A DNA stretch of 64,000 nt from an uncultured Gemmiger sp. (lineage in GTDB: Bacteria; Bacillota; Clostridia; Oscillospirales; Ruminococcaceae). The stretch is taken from assembly GCA_944386225.1 (NCBI GenBank), contig CALXAH010000011.1, positions 16,729 to 80,728 on the forward strand, in the 5' to 3' direction. The notes below the pieces were generated by a model. It searched no databases, had not been told where the DNA came from, and saw only the letters and a program-made list of their open reading frames with translations. Positions 35,706 through 43,576 of this stretch are shown here, in pieces. Both the position numbers and the translations under genes were made by a program. Position 1 is the first letter of the stretch. Each line of letters begins with the position of its first letter.

Positions 35706-37073
35706 ATGAAGCGAGTTCTTGCATGTCTGGCAACAATTATACTGGCGCTGTGTTTGGTTCCGGCGGGGAGTGCTGTCTGGGAACTTCCGTTTTCAGTGGA
35801 TTCCCAGGCAGTGTATCTTGTACATGTAAACACCGGTACGGTTGTGCTGGACGTGAACGGGTCGCAGCGGCGCAGCCCTGCCAGCCTGACCAAAATGGTC
35901 ACGGCGCTGTTGCTGATGGAAAGCGGCGAAGACCTGGATACAGTGGTGACCATTCCTGAGCATCTCCAGGCAGAGTTTGACTTTATCCAGTCGGAAAACG
36001 GCTCCGATGCAGACCTGAAAATCGGGGAACAGATCACCCTGCGCAACCTGCTGTACGGCATGATGCTGCCCAGCGGTAACGATGCGGCTTCGGTGATCGG
36101 CGATTATCTCAGCGGCGGTGATCTGGACGCATTTGCTGTACAGATGACCGAATATGCGGCCGCATTGGGCTGTGAAGATACCCGCTTTTCCTGTGCGCAC
36201 GGGCTGGCGGATATGGAGGACGGAAACTGGTCTACCGCCCGGGATATGGCGTTGATTCTGCGGGCTGTGTCCCGGAATCAGGCGCTTCTGGATGTGATGG
36301 GTACGGTGGAATGGTGGATGCCTCTTTCCAACATGCACACCGAGCCCAAAACCTACACCGACGCAGAAACACCGGCCGGCATGGCATATCGGGTGCGGAA
36401 TACCAACAGCATGCTGGCAGAGAACAGTGCTGTCTATCGCAGTTACGTTGTGGCGGGCAAAAGCGGCTTTACCAATCAGGCGGGCCGCTGCTTTGCCAGC
36501 TTTTCCCGTCAGGGGGAGGACAGCTGGATTCTGGTGGTAATGGGCGCACGCCGGGAACTGGATGATGGCGTTACCTATGCATCCCGGGATACAGTGGCCA
36601 TCCTGGACTGGGCACTGGAACGCTTTGCAATCGGTCAGGCACCGGAGGAAACCGGGCCCCTGGCCGAAGTTCCGGTGCTCTGGAATGATAAGACTGATAC
36701 GGTTTCGGTCTGGCCTGCCCAAACGATTACAGCATTGCTGGACAAGGAACAGCCGACAGAATGGCAGCTCGCTCTGCCGGAACAGCTGGAAACTCCGCTG
36801 AAAGCCGGTCAGACAGTGGGAGAAGCTGACCTGTACATAAACGGCGATTTAATCGGAACCGTTCCGCTGGAGGTGCGTGATGACCTTTCCCGCAGTTGGT
36901 GGCTGCACTTCACGGGTACCCATACCACCGGACAGATTGTTTTGTTGATTGCAGCCGTACTGCTGGCCATTCTTCTTGTTGCGGCTGTTGCTGTTTTGCG
37001 CCTGCGGTGCATGATCCGAAAGCGCCGTCGCCGAAAAGCTGCCGCAGCCGGGCGTTATCTCTACCGCGGGTAA
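35706..37073 (+). CDS. D-alanyl-D-alanine carboxypeptidase (PBP5/DacA family)
   Basis: A 455-residue low-molecular-weight penicillin-binding protein. It has a signal peptide (residues 1-24), serine motif SLTK (Ser60, Lys63), SGN (residues 123-125) and KSG (Lys252) in place of KTG. A C-terminal transmembrane helix (about residues 408-430) with a basic tail anchors it. It trims peptidoglycan stem peptides; paralogues also act in spore cortex. ATG 35706 follows a signal-like start, and the open frame upstream has no ribosome site. A -10 TATACT at 35650-35655 has only a weak -35. Confidence 0.9.
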   Translation: MKRVLACLATIILALCLVPAGSAVWELPFSVDSQAVYLVHVNTGTVVLDVNGSQRRSPASLTKMVTALLLMESGEDLDTVVTIPEHLQAEFDFIQSENGSDADLKIGEQITLRNLLYGMMLPSGNDAASVIGDYLSGGDLDAFAVQMTEYAAALGCEDTRFSCAHGLADMEDGNWSTARDMALILRAVSRNQALLDVMGTVEWWMPLSNMHTEPKTYTDAETPAGMAYRVRNTNSMLAENSAVYRSYVVAGKSGFTNQAGRCFASFSRQGEDSWILVVMGARRELDDGVTYASRDTVAILDWALERFAIGQAPEETGPLAEVPVLWNDKTDTVSVWPAQTITALLDKEQPTEWQLALPEQLETPLKAGQTVGEADLYINGDLIGTVPLEVRDDLSRSWWLHFTGTHTTGQIVLLIAAVLLAILLVAAVAVLRLRCMIRKRRRRKAAAAGRYLYRG

Positions 37074-37075
37074 CC

Positions 37076-37104
37076 AAAAAGGCGGTTTGAAAAACCGCCT
37101 TTTT
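37076..37104. terminator. Bidirectional terminator
   Basis: AAAAAGGCGGTTT (37076-37088) and its complement (37092-37104) form a stem with a short loop between the converging carboxypeptidase (+) and the small hypothetical gene (-). Confidence 0.92.
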
Positions 37105-37106
37105 AC

Positions 37107-37493
37107 TCAAATCTTCTGGAGCAGCCTTTTCAGAAACAGCCGCATACGGGAATAGCCATGCTGTTTGTCCGTTTTCAGGTCTTCCAGAAATTCCCACTTA
37201 AGACGGCTTCCGTCGAACCACAGAGTACTGCCCTCCTTTTTTGTAAGGCGGCAGGGAAGAGGCGGGTCTTTGGCGGCCCAGCTGGGAATTGCCTGCCAGA
37301 CCAGCCCTTCCTCGCCTGCATCATGGCCGCGGACTTCCATAACAAGGCAGGCCGCCTCCCCGTAACAGTAGCGGGAAAAAATCACGTTACCATCTATATA
37401 GATGGTAAGCAGATCCCGATATTTGCTTACATATTCCTTTTCGTATCGCCGCCCACAGAGACCCTCCGGGATGAGGCTGTTCAGACCGTTCAT
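37107..37493 (-). CDS. Hypothetical protein
   Basis: A 128-residue soluble protein that I do not recognise. It is mixed alpha/beta in appearance, begins MNGLNSLIPEGLCGRRYEKEY, has a Trp-containing middle (GLVWQAIPSWAAKDPPLPC) and a basic C-terminus (MRLFLKRLLQKI). AGGAGG precedes its ATG, and a promoter lies upstream, so it is probably real. It stands alone, divergent from deoC. Confidence 0.7.
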   Translation of the reverse strand: MNGLNSLIPEGLCGRRYEKEYVSKYRDLLTIYIDGNVIFSRYCYGEAACLVMEVRGHDAGEEGLVWQAIPSWAAKDPPLPCRLTKKEGSTLWFDGSRLKWEFLEDLKTDKQHGYSRMRLFLKRLLQKI

Positions 37494-37529
37494 ACGTTGC
37501 CTCCTGTTTTGTACAGTTCATCTGGATTA

Positions 37530-37558
37530 ATTGTAGCAGAAATTCGACATTTCGCCAA
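37530..37558 (-). promoter_or_regulatory. Promoter of the hypothetical gene at 37.1-37.5 kb
   Basis: On the minus strand TTGGCG (37553-37558), a 17-bp spacer and TACAAT (37530-37535), placed 37 bp before the start codon. Confidence 0.65.
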
Positions 37559-37644
37559 CAAAATCTGCAAAAATGCTTGACCGAGTGCCTTTGTGGCGGT
37601 ACGCTATAAGTACGACCAAGAAATGTAAACAAGGAGAATCTGTT

Positions 37645-38310
37645 ATGCTGAACCAGTATATTGATCACACCTATCTGAAACCCTTTGCCAAAAAAGAGGA
37701 CATCCTGCGCGTATGCAGTGAGGCACGCCAGTACCAGTTTGCTTCCGTCTGCGTGAACCCCTGCAACGTGGCCCTTGTCCATGAAGCGCTGGCCGGTAGC
37801 GGTGTTAAGACCTGCAGTGTAATCGGGTTCCCGTTCGGTACCCACACAACTGCCATCAAGGTAGCCGAAGCGGAGGGTGCCATTGCAGACGGTGCGGACG
37901 AAATCGATATGGTCATCAATGTGGGCCGTCTGCTGGACGGTGACGAGGATTTTGTGCAGGCAGAAGTAGCGGCGCTGGTAGAAGCCTGCCACAGCCGTGG
38001 CGCACTGCTCAAGGTGATCATTGAGACCTGCTATCTGAACGAGGAGCAGATTGCCGCCATGTGCCGTATTGTGGAAGATACCGGCGCGGACTTTATCAAG
38101 ACCAGCACCGGCTACGGTTCCCGCGGCGCCGATCCCCATGACATCGAGCTGTTCAAAAAGTATCTGAAAAAGCCGGCCAAGATGAAGGCTTCCGGCGGAA
38201 TCCGCACCACCAAGGATGCGCAGATGTACGTGGATATGGGCTGTGCCCGTCTGGGCACCAGCAACGGTGTGCAGATCATGGAAGGCGCACAGGGCGGCGA
38301 AGCGTACTGA
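37645..38310 (+). CDS. deoC: Deoxyribose-phosphate aldolase
   Basis: A 221-residue DeoC cleaving deoxyribose 5-phosphate to glyceraldehyde 3-phosphate and acetaldehyde. The Schiff-base lysine lies in FIKTSTGYG, and KVIIETCYL and IKASGGIR-like KASGGIRT complete the active site. AAGGAG (37631-37636) precedes ATG 37645. A possible promoter starts at TTGACC (37577-37582) but its -10 is unclear. It stands apart from deoD/pdp but completes their pathway; phosphopentomutase is not seen here. Confidence 0.95.
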   Translation: MLNQYIDHTYLKPFAKKEDILRVCSEARQYQFASVCVNPCNVALVHEALAGSGVKTCSVIGFPFGTHTTAIKVAEAEGAIADGADEIDMVINVGRLLDGDEDFVQAEVAALVEACHSRGALLKVIIETCYLNEEQIAAMCRIVEDTGADFIKTSTGYGSRGADPHDIELFKKYLKKPAKMKASGGIRTTKDAQMYVDMGCARLGTSNGVQIMEGAQGGEAY

Positions 38311-38331
38311 TTGTAAAAACTGATTATGAGC

Positions 38332-38366
38332 AAAAGAGCCAGCCGGGGATACCGGCAGGCTCTTTT
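38332..38366. terminator. Bidirectional terminator after deoC
   Basis: AAAAGAGCC (38332-38340) pairs with GGCTCTTTT (38358-38366), with an inner GCCGG/CCGGC stem. It separates deoC (+) from the minus-strand envelope operon. Confidence 0.92.
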
Positions 38367-38380
38367 GCTGGCAGACAGTA

Positions 38381-39442
38381 TCATGCGCGCTTGTGATGGC
38401 TTTTGGGGGGCAGCTTTGCGGAAAGCGGTGCGGCCCGGCGGAGCATAAGCTGGCTGACGCCCAATGCGGCGGCGCTGATGAGCAGAACCAGATAGAAACT
38501 TACTCCGCGGTTGATACACAATGAGGCCGCCAGATACTGGCCGGGAAATACGGCGGCGAATACGGTGGAATAGACAAGTTCGTTTGCTCCCATTGAGCCG
38601 GGGAGCGGCAGCATGTCCACCGCGATGTAGACGGAAGCCTGCAGAACCAGCACGGTAAGCAGGTCGGCCCCTCGCAGGCCGAGACCGCGATAAATGAACC
38701 AGGTCAAAACAAATAAGGTGCTGCGCTGCAGAAATGTCATGCCCACAGCCGTCAGAATGCAGCCGGGATGGCCGCGGAAATACCGCACCACATTCTGGTA
38801 TTCTTCTACCGTGTTCATCAGCTTTTCATGACGGGCAGGGGAGGGCTTGAGCAGATGCAGCTTCTCCAAAAGAGCTTCCAGCCCGCTTACGACCCGGCGC
38901 GAGAAACGGGGGGTGACCATGACGAATACCAGGATGGCCACCAGCAGTATGTTCAGGCCGAGCCCCAGATAATACAGCCAGAGCAAGCCGCCGAAGGCGC
39001 CGCGCAGAATATTGCCGGCGACTGCCATCAGTGCCAGGCCCAGTATAACCAGAACGAACTTGTACAGTACAGCCACTACCATGAGAACCGGTGTGCTGTC
39101 CGCAATGCGCACACCTTCCCGTTTCATGTAATAAACCTGTGCCGGCTGGCCGCCGGTAGCAGATGGTGTAATGGCAGAAAAGAAAAAGCCAACAAAGGAC
39201 CAGCGAATACACTGAGGCGGATGCACCGGAATATTCAGCGCCCGAAGCAGATACCAGATAATCATACCCTCGCCCGCTACAAACAGCAGTGCTGCCAGGA
39301 TGCCGGGGGCCAGCCATGTCAGCTGCACCGCGGCAATAGCCGCCAGCACCGCCCGCATATCGTTGGATTTGAGCAGCACAAAAATCGTGGCGGCAATCAG
39401 AATCACAAGAAACAAAACGCTGCCTAAATATTTACGCTTCAT
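38381..39442 (-). CDS. Lysylphosphatidylglycerol synthase-type TM (flippase-like) protein
   Basis: A 353-residue polytopic membrane protein of the LPG_synthase_TM/UPF0104 family, related to the flippase domain of MprF. It has about eight helices, with the conserved FSAITPSATGGQPAQVYYMKR segment near residues 85-105 and PLPGSMGANE near the C-terminus. AGAGG (39450-39454) is 7 nt before the ATG at 39442; an ATG at 39460 is rejected. It overlaps the upstream gene by 11 nt. It probably moves a glycolipid or aminoacyl lipid made with the GT2 enzyme of the same operon. Confidence 0.88.
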   Translation of the reverse strand: MKRKYLGSVLFLVILIAATIFVLLKSNDMRAVLAAIAAVQLTWLAPGILAALLFVAGEGMIIWYLLRALNIPVHPPQCIRWSFVGFFFSAITPSATGGQPAQVYYMKREGVRIADSTPVLMVVAVLYKFVLVILGLALMAVAGNILRGAFGGLLWLYYLGLGLNILLVAILVFVMVTPRFSRRVVSGLEALLEKLHLLKPSPARHEKLMNTVEEYQNVVRYFRGHPGCILTAVGMTFLQRSTLFVLTWFIYRGLGLRGADLLTVLVLQASVYIAVDMLPLPGSMGANELVYSTVFAAVFPGQYLAASLCINRGVSFYLVLLISAAALGVSQLMLRRAAPLSAKLPPKSHHKRA

Positions 39443-39998
39443 ATGCGCGCCTCTTTTCATACATCAACGGCCGACGGCCAATATACCCGGCCAGGGAACC
39501 TTCATATACCAGCCGCGTTCCGGGCAGCTCATAAAAGTCGCGGGGCGTTACCAAAGAAAAGTGCTTGCTGAACAGATGCATGCCGTTTTTGCTCAGTACG
39601 CGGGCCAAAAACGAACTGCAGGTGAAATGGTTCTTTTGATAAAAGGGCCGCCCCATCAGAATAAACGGAAGCCCCAGCACACAGTAGTGAAAGTGAAACC
39701 GGCGCTGCCAGCAAAGACGCATTTCCCGGCGCAGCCGTTCCTTAAACGCAGTGGTGCAGGGGTAACTGACCACCCGATAGTTGGCCGTGGGAAAGACCTG
39801 AAGAATACGGTGCGCATCCTCCTGCACAAAACCGGCGATGACCGGAACCGAAGGTACGCGTCGCCCTACGCTGTAGGTCTCGTGAAGATCCGGGTCAAAG
39901 GCCAGCGCCACATGACAGTATTCGATACCGGTTGCCTGCCGGATAATGCTGGCGAACAGGCCTGGTGTGCTCACAAGCACAAAATACAGGTTTTCCAT
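39432..39998 (-). CDS. Papain-like (NlpC/P60-type, permuted) hydrolase family protein
   Basis: A 188-residue protein with the order His then Cys expected of permuted papain-fold hydrolases (YiiX/YycO-like): HVALAFD near residue 32 and HFTCSSFLAR near residue 128. No signal peptide is visible. AAGGAG lies 9 nt before the ATG at 39998. It is the middle gene of a three-gene operon with a GT2 and a flippase-like protein. Amide or thioester lipid bonds are possible targets, but this is inference. Confidence 0.7.
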   Translation of the reverse strand: MENLYFVLVSTPGLFASIIRQATGIEYCHVALAFDPDLHETYSVGRRVPSVPVIAGFVQEDAHRILQVFPTANYRVVSYPCTTAFKERLRREMRLCWQRRFHFHYCVLGLPFILMGRPFYQKNHFTCSSFLARVLSKNGMHLFSKHFSLVTPRDFYELPGTRLVYEGSLAGYIGRRPLMYEKRRAYEA

Positions 39999-40011
39999 AC
40001 AGAGTTTCTCC

Positions 40012-41028
40012 TTACTGGAACTGCACCACCCGGCGGGCCAGACGATAGCCGGCCAGGGTAAGCCATCGGCCAAGACTTCCCGGCAGATAGGTAAAGCCGC
40101 TCAGACAATGGTAGCGCAGCTTTTTGTACAGGGACGGATCCAACCGGTCCATATACTCCCATAATTCCCGGCGCTTTTCCAGCGCCTCGGGGGTGCCGAT
40201 CAGAAGCAGATGAATCGAGGAAATCGAGGTCATGATGGAAACATTGCGGGTCATATAGCGGGCCAGTTTGGGGCTGCGTACAGTTTTCAGATCCACGCTT
40301 TCCGCTACCAGCTTGTTCACCTTGATCTGCTGGTCGATCCGGCGCATCAGCACACTTTCGTTTACCGACTGATCATCCCGTCCCAGAAAATAGTGGTACA
40401 GATCCATATCCAGATAACAGATTGTCTCTACCAGGGGCAGAGGTTTATAGGCAAAAAGATTGTCCACATAGAAAGTGTGAATGGGCAACCGTACCCCGCT
40501 GTCCCGCAGCAGCTGCGTGCGGAAAATCAGGGCATGCATAATCAGATACTGGGATGGCCCGAACCGGCCGGTGTCCTCCCAACCGCAAATTCTGTTGGCG
40601 GGGAAGATGTTTCCGTAGCCCATGGAATTTTGCCGGCCTTCGTGCAGGTGATCGTATACATAGTTGCATACCACCATGTCCACACGGGTTTCGGTGCTGT
40701 GCCATGCCTCCAGCCTGTCCAGAAGACGCTCCAGGCTTCCGGTATCCAGCCAGTCGTCCGAGTCCACAACCTTATAATACAGCCCAGTTGCGTTGTCCAG
40801 ACCGGCATTTACGCCGGCGCCGTGGCCCTGATTGGGCTGATGAATTACCTTGACGATATCCGGATGCTCCTCTGCGTAACGATCCGCAATGGCTCCGGTA
40901 TTGTCTGTGGAGCCGTCGTCCACCAGAATGATTTCAACCCGGTCGCCGCCGGTGAGCAATGTATCCACACAGCGGGCCATGTAATCCTGCGAATTGTAGC
41001 AGGGCACCGCAAAAGTCAGAAATTTCAT
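40012..41028 (-). CDS. Glycosyltransferase family 2 protein
   Basis: A 338-residue GT-A transferase. It has the N-terminal FAVPCYNSQDYMARCVDTLL motif, IILVDDGSTDNTG, and the acidic VVDSDDWLD expected to bind metal-nucleotide sugar. No transmembrane helix is present. GGAGG (41036-41040) precedes the ATG at 41028; an upstream start at 41049 is rejected. It is the first gene of the minus-strand envelope operon and likely glycosylates a lipid or wall polymer. Confidence 0.9.
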   Translation of the reverse strand: MKFLTFAVPCYNSQDYMARCVDTLLTGGDRVEIILVDDGSTDNTGAIADRYAEEHPDIVKVIHQPNQGHGAGVNAGLDNATGLYYKVVDSDDWLDTGSLERLLDRLEAWHSTETRVDMVVCNYVYDHLHEGRQNSMGYGNIFPANRICGWEDTGRFGPSQYLIMHALIFRTQLLRDSGVRLPIHTFYVDNLFAYKPLPLVETICYLDMDLYHYFLGRDDQSVNESVLMRRIDQQIKVNKLVAESVDLKTVRSPKLARYMTRNVSIMTSISSIHLLLIGTPEALEKRRELWEYMDRLDPSLYKKLRYHCLSGFTYLPGSLGRWLTLAGYRLARRVVQFQ

Positions 41029-41447
41029 ACTTACGCCTCCTGTCAGCACGTTCCGGGCGATTCAGCCGTGAACGTGTCTTGCCGGCCTTTTTCGTACAGT
41101 CTTATATACGACAAAGCAGAAGCTTTGTTTTCAGAGCATTCAAAAGATTTACAAATGCTTTGCTGCTCTTAAACCGGAAAACCCTCAAAACCCTGCGTTA
41201 TAGCTTGTTTGTTGTGCAAATGGCACAATCTGTACTATAATTTTAACGCTTTTTTTCTACAGCGCTGTTTTTTCGGGTTCTGCAGACAGAAAGCTCTGAA
41301 CCAAAGAAGACGCCTGTTCTTTGAAAATGAAAAAAGATGCAGATTTTTTTGCGTTTTCCATTGCTACCCGTCGTTTTTTGCCCTATAATACAAACCGTCG
41401 GGAAAGTTAGATCGCCCGGAATTGAGGGCAAGAAAGGGAAGATCCGT
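41029..41447. promoter_or_regulatory. 419-bp intergenic region with two plus-strand promoters
   Basis: This AT-rich gap separates the divergent GT2 operon and lysA. Promoter P2, TTGCTA (41361-41366) with 17-bp spacing to TATAAT (41384-41389), should drive lysA. Promoter P1, TTGTGC (41212-41217) with 18-bp spacing to TATAAT (41236-41241), contains an inverted repeat TTGTGC-N5-GCACAA. A small hairpin ACAAAGC-AGAA-GCTTTGT lies at 41111-41128. No lysine riboswitch signature was found. No convincing minus-strand promoter for GT2 was seen. Confidence 0.65.
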
Positions 41448-42707
41448 ATGGAAAAGAAACCGTTTATCACGTTGGAACAGGCGCAGCGCATTATTGCGGA
41501 TGTGCCGACTCCGTTTCATATCTATGATGAAAAAGGCATCCGGGAAAATGCCCGCCTGCTGAACAAGGCTTTTGCCTGGAACAAGGGGTATAAGGAATAC
41601 TTTGCCGTCAAGGCAACTCCCAATCCGTATATTCTGAAAATTCTGCAGGAGGAAGGCTGCGGCGTTGACTGCTCGTCCTATACCGAGCTGATGCTGGCAG
41701 AGGCCTGCGGCTTTTCCGGCCAGGATATTATGTTTTCCTCCAACGTAACGCCCGTGGAGGATATGCAGCTGGCTGCCCGTCTGGGTGCTTACATCAATCT
41801 GGACGATTACACCCATGTGGAGTTCCTGGAGCGGGTGGCCGGTATCCCGGAGACCATCTGCTGCCGGTATAACCCGGGCGGCGTTTTCTCCATGGGCAAC
41901 GATATTATGGACAATCCTGGCGAGGCCAAATACGGCATGACCGAACAGCAGATGGTGGATGCCTATAAAAAGCTGATGGCCAAGGGGGCCCGGCATTTCG
42001 GTATTCATGCGTTCCTGGCCAGCAACACGGTCAGCAATGAGTATTATCCCACCCTGGCGGGCATTTTGTTTGAACTGGCGGTTCGGCTGAAAGACGCTAC
42101 CGGAGCCCATATCAGCTTTATTAACCTGTCCGGCGGCGTGGGTGTGGACTATCGCCCGGAACAGCCCGCCAACGATATCATGGTCATCGGGGAGGGCGTG
42201 CGCCGGAAGTTTGAGGAGATTCTGGTTCCGGCCGGCATGGGCGACGTGGCAATTTTCACCGAACTGGGCCGGTTTATGCTGGCGCCTTACGGACATCTGG
42301 TGAGCACCGTCCTGCATGAGAAGCATACCTATAAGGATTACATTGGGCTGGATGCCTGCGCCGCCAACCTGATGCGTCCGGCCATGTATGGTTCCTACCA
42401 TCACATTACCGTTCTTGGCAAAGAAAATGCGCCCTGTGATCATAAGTATGATGTGACCGGCGGCCTGTGCGAAAACAATGACAAGTTTGCCATCGACCGG
42501 ATGCTGCCGGAAATCCAGATCGGCGATATCCTGGTGCTGCACGATACCGGGGCGCATGGTTTTTCTATGGGCTATAATTATAACGGCAAGCTGCGCAGCG
42601 CCGAGGTGCTGCTGCGGGAGGATGGTTCCCACAAGCTGATCCGCCGTGCCGAAACGCCGGAAGATTATTTTGCAACTTTTGACTTTGCGCCGTTCTTCAA
42701 AAAATAA
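41448..42707 (+). CDS. lysA: Diaminopimelate decarboxylase
   Basis: A 419-residue PLP-dependent fold III decarboxylase, last step of lysine synthesis. The PLP lysine is in YFAVKATPNPYIL near residue 57. The glycine-rich phosphate site is in NLSGGVGVDY, and the C-terminal CENNDKFAIDR replaces the commoner CESGD block, a variant seen in Firmicute homologues. GGGAAG precedes ATG 41448. It is monocistronic, with its own promoter and terminator. Another fold III decarboxylase is a less likely alternative. Confidence 0.88.
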   Translation: MEKKPFITLEQAQRIIADVPTPFHIYDEKGIRENARLLNKAFAWNKGYKEYFAVKATPNPYILKILQEEGCGVDCSSYTELMLAEACGFSGQDIMFSSNVTPVEDMQLAARLGAYINLDDYTHVEFLERVAGIPETICCRYNPGGVFSMGNDIMDNPGEAKYGMTEQQMVDAYKKLMAKGARHFGIHAFLASNTVSNEYYPTLAGILFELAVRLKDATGAHISFINLSGGVGVDYRPEQPANDIMVIGEGVRRKFEEILVPAGMGDVAIFTELGRFMLAPYGHLVSTVLHEKHTYKDYIGLDACAANLMRPAMYGSYHHITVLGKENAPCDHKYDVTGGLCENNDKFAIDRMLPEIQIGDILVLHDTGAHGFSMGYNYNGKLRSAEVLLREDGSHKLIRRAETPEDYFATFDFAPFFKK

Positions 42708-42711
42708 CCAT

Positions 42712-42747
42712 AACGGGCAGACCGCGAAATACGGCCTGCCCGTTTTT
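42712..42747 (+). terminator. Terminator after lysA
   Basis: AACGGGCAG (42712-42720) and CTGCCCGTT (42736-42744) with a T-run. It ends just before the MerR-type promoter of the next operon. Confidence 0.9.
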
Positions 42748-42762
42748 ATGTGCGAAAAAGTA

Positions 42763-42793
42763 TTGACATTCCCCCGGGTGGAAGGTGTATAAA
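42763..42793 (+). promoter_or_regulatory. MerR-type promoter with 19-bp spacer and dyad
   Basis: TTGACA (42763-42768) and TATAAA (42788-42793) are separated by 19 bp, longer than the optimal 17. The spacer holds a dyad CATTCC-N7-GGAAGG (42767-42785). This layout is the hallmark of promoters that MerR-family activators untwist, and is close to the CueR/copA operator. It drives the ABC exporter genes. No merR gene is in the window. Confidence 0.85.
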
Positions 42794-42850
42794 CAGGTCA
42801 AGAAAAGCGACCTGCTTCCGGGCAGGACGCTGGTCAGGAGGAAACAAGCG

Positions 42851-43576
42851 ATGCTTTCGATCGAACACTTTTCCAAAACCTATTCCGGCGGCAAGCGTGC
42901 CGTGGATGATCTGAACCTGGTGGTTCATGCCGGGGAGATCTGCGGCTTTATTGGGCATAACGGGGCAGGCAAAACTACGACTCTGCGTGCGGTGGCCGGT
43001 GTCATTTCCTATACCGAGGGGACCATCCGGGTGGACGGCAAAGACCTGCACACCAACCCGGTGGAGGCAAAAAAGGTGATGGCCTTTCTACCGGACAACC
43101 CGGATCTCTATGACTACATGAAGGGAATTGATTACCTGAACTTTATCGCGGATCTGTATGATATCCCGGGGGATGACCGCACCCGGCGCATTGCACGGTA
43201 TTGTGATGATTTCCAGATCACAGAGGCGCTGGGAAGCCCCATCGGGAGCTATTCTCATGGCATGAAACAAAAACTGGCTTTGATCAGTGCTCTGATCCGT
43301 AAGCCCAAACTGTTAATTCTAGATGAGCCGTTTGTGGGACTGGATCCACAGGCATCGCATCTGCTCAAAGGGTATCTGGCAGAGCTGTGTGCCCAGGGCG
43401 GAGCGGTGTTTTTCTCCACCCACGTACTGGAAGTAGCGCAGAAGCTTTGCCACAAGGTAGCTATCATCCAGGAGGGAAAACTGATCCGGTATGGTACTAT
43501 GGAAGAGGTAGTGGCTGGCGAATCGTTGGAGGAGGTTTTCCTGCGTCAGACAGCGGGAGGTGCCGACCATGCGTAA
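42851..43576 (+). CDS. ABC transporter ATP-binding protein
   Basis: A 241-residue ABC-2 class ATPase. It has Walker A GHNGAGKTT near residue 39, signature YSHGMKQKLALISALI and Walker B LLILDEPFVGLD. AGGAGG (42836-42841) is 9 nt from ATG 42851. It overlaps the permease gene by 8 nt. Expression is expected to respond to a MerR-family inducer, for example a drug or stress signal. Confidence 0.92.
   Translation: MLSIEHFSKTYSGGKRAVDDLNLVVHAGEICGFIGHNGAGKTTTLRAVAGVISYTEGTIRVDGKDLHTNPVEAKKVMAFLPDNPDLYDYMKGIDYLNFIADLYDIPGDDRTRRIARYCDDFQITEALGSPIGSYSHGMKQKLALISALIRKPKLLILDEPFVGLDPQASHLLKGYLAELCAQGGAVFFSTHVLEVAQKLCHKVAIIQEGKLIRYGTMEEVVAGESLEEVFLRQTAGGADHA

Noticed and set aside
41029-41447. Lysine riboswitch upstream of lysA
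   Set aside because: No lysine-element landmark such as the AGAGGTGC start or matching helices could be found.
42785-42850. Upstream start for the ABC ATPase
   Set aside because: The extension begins inside the promoter; AGGAGG fixes the start at 42851.
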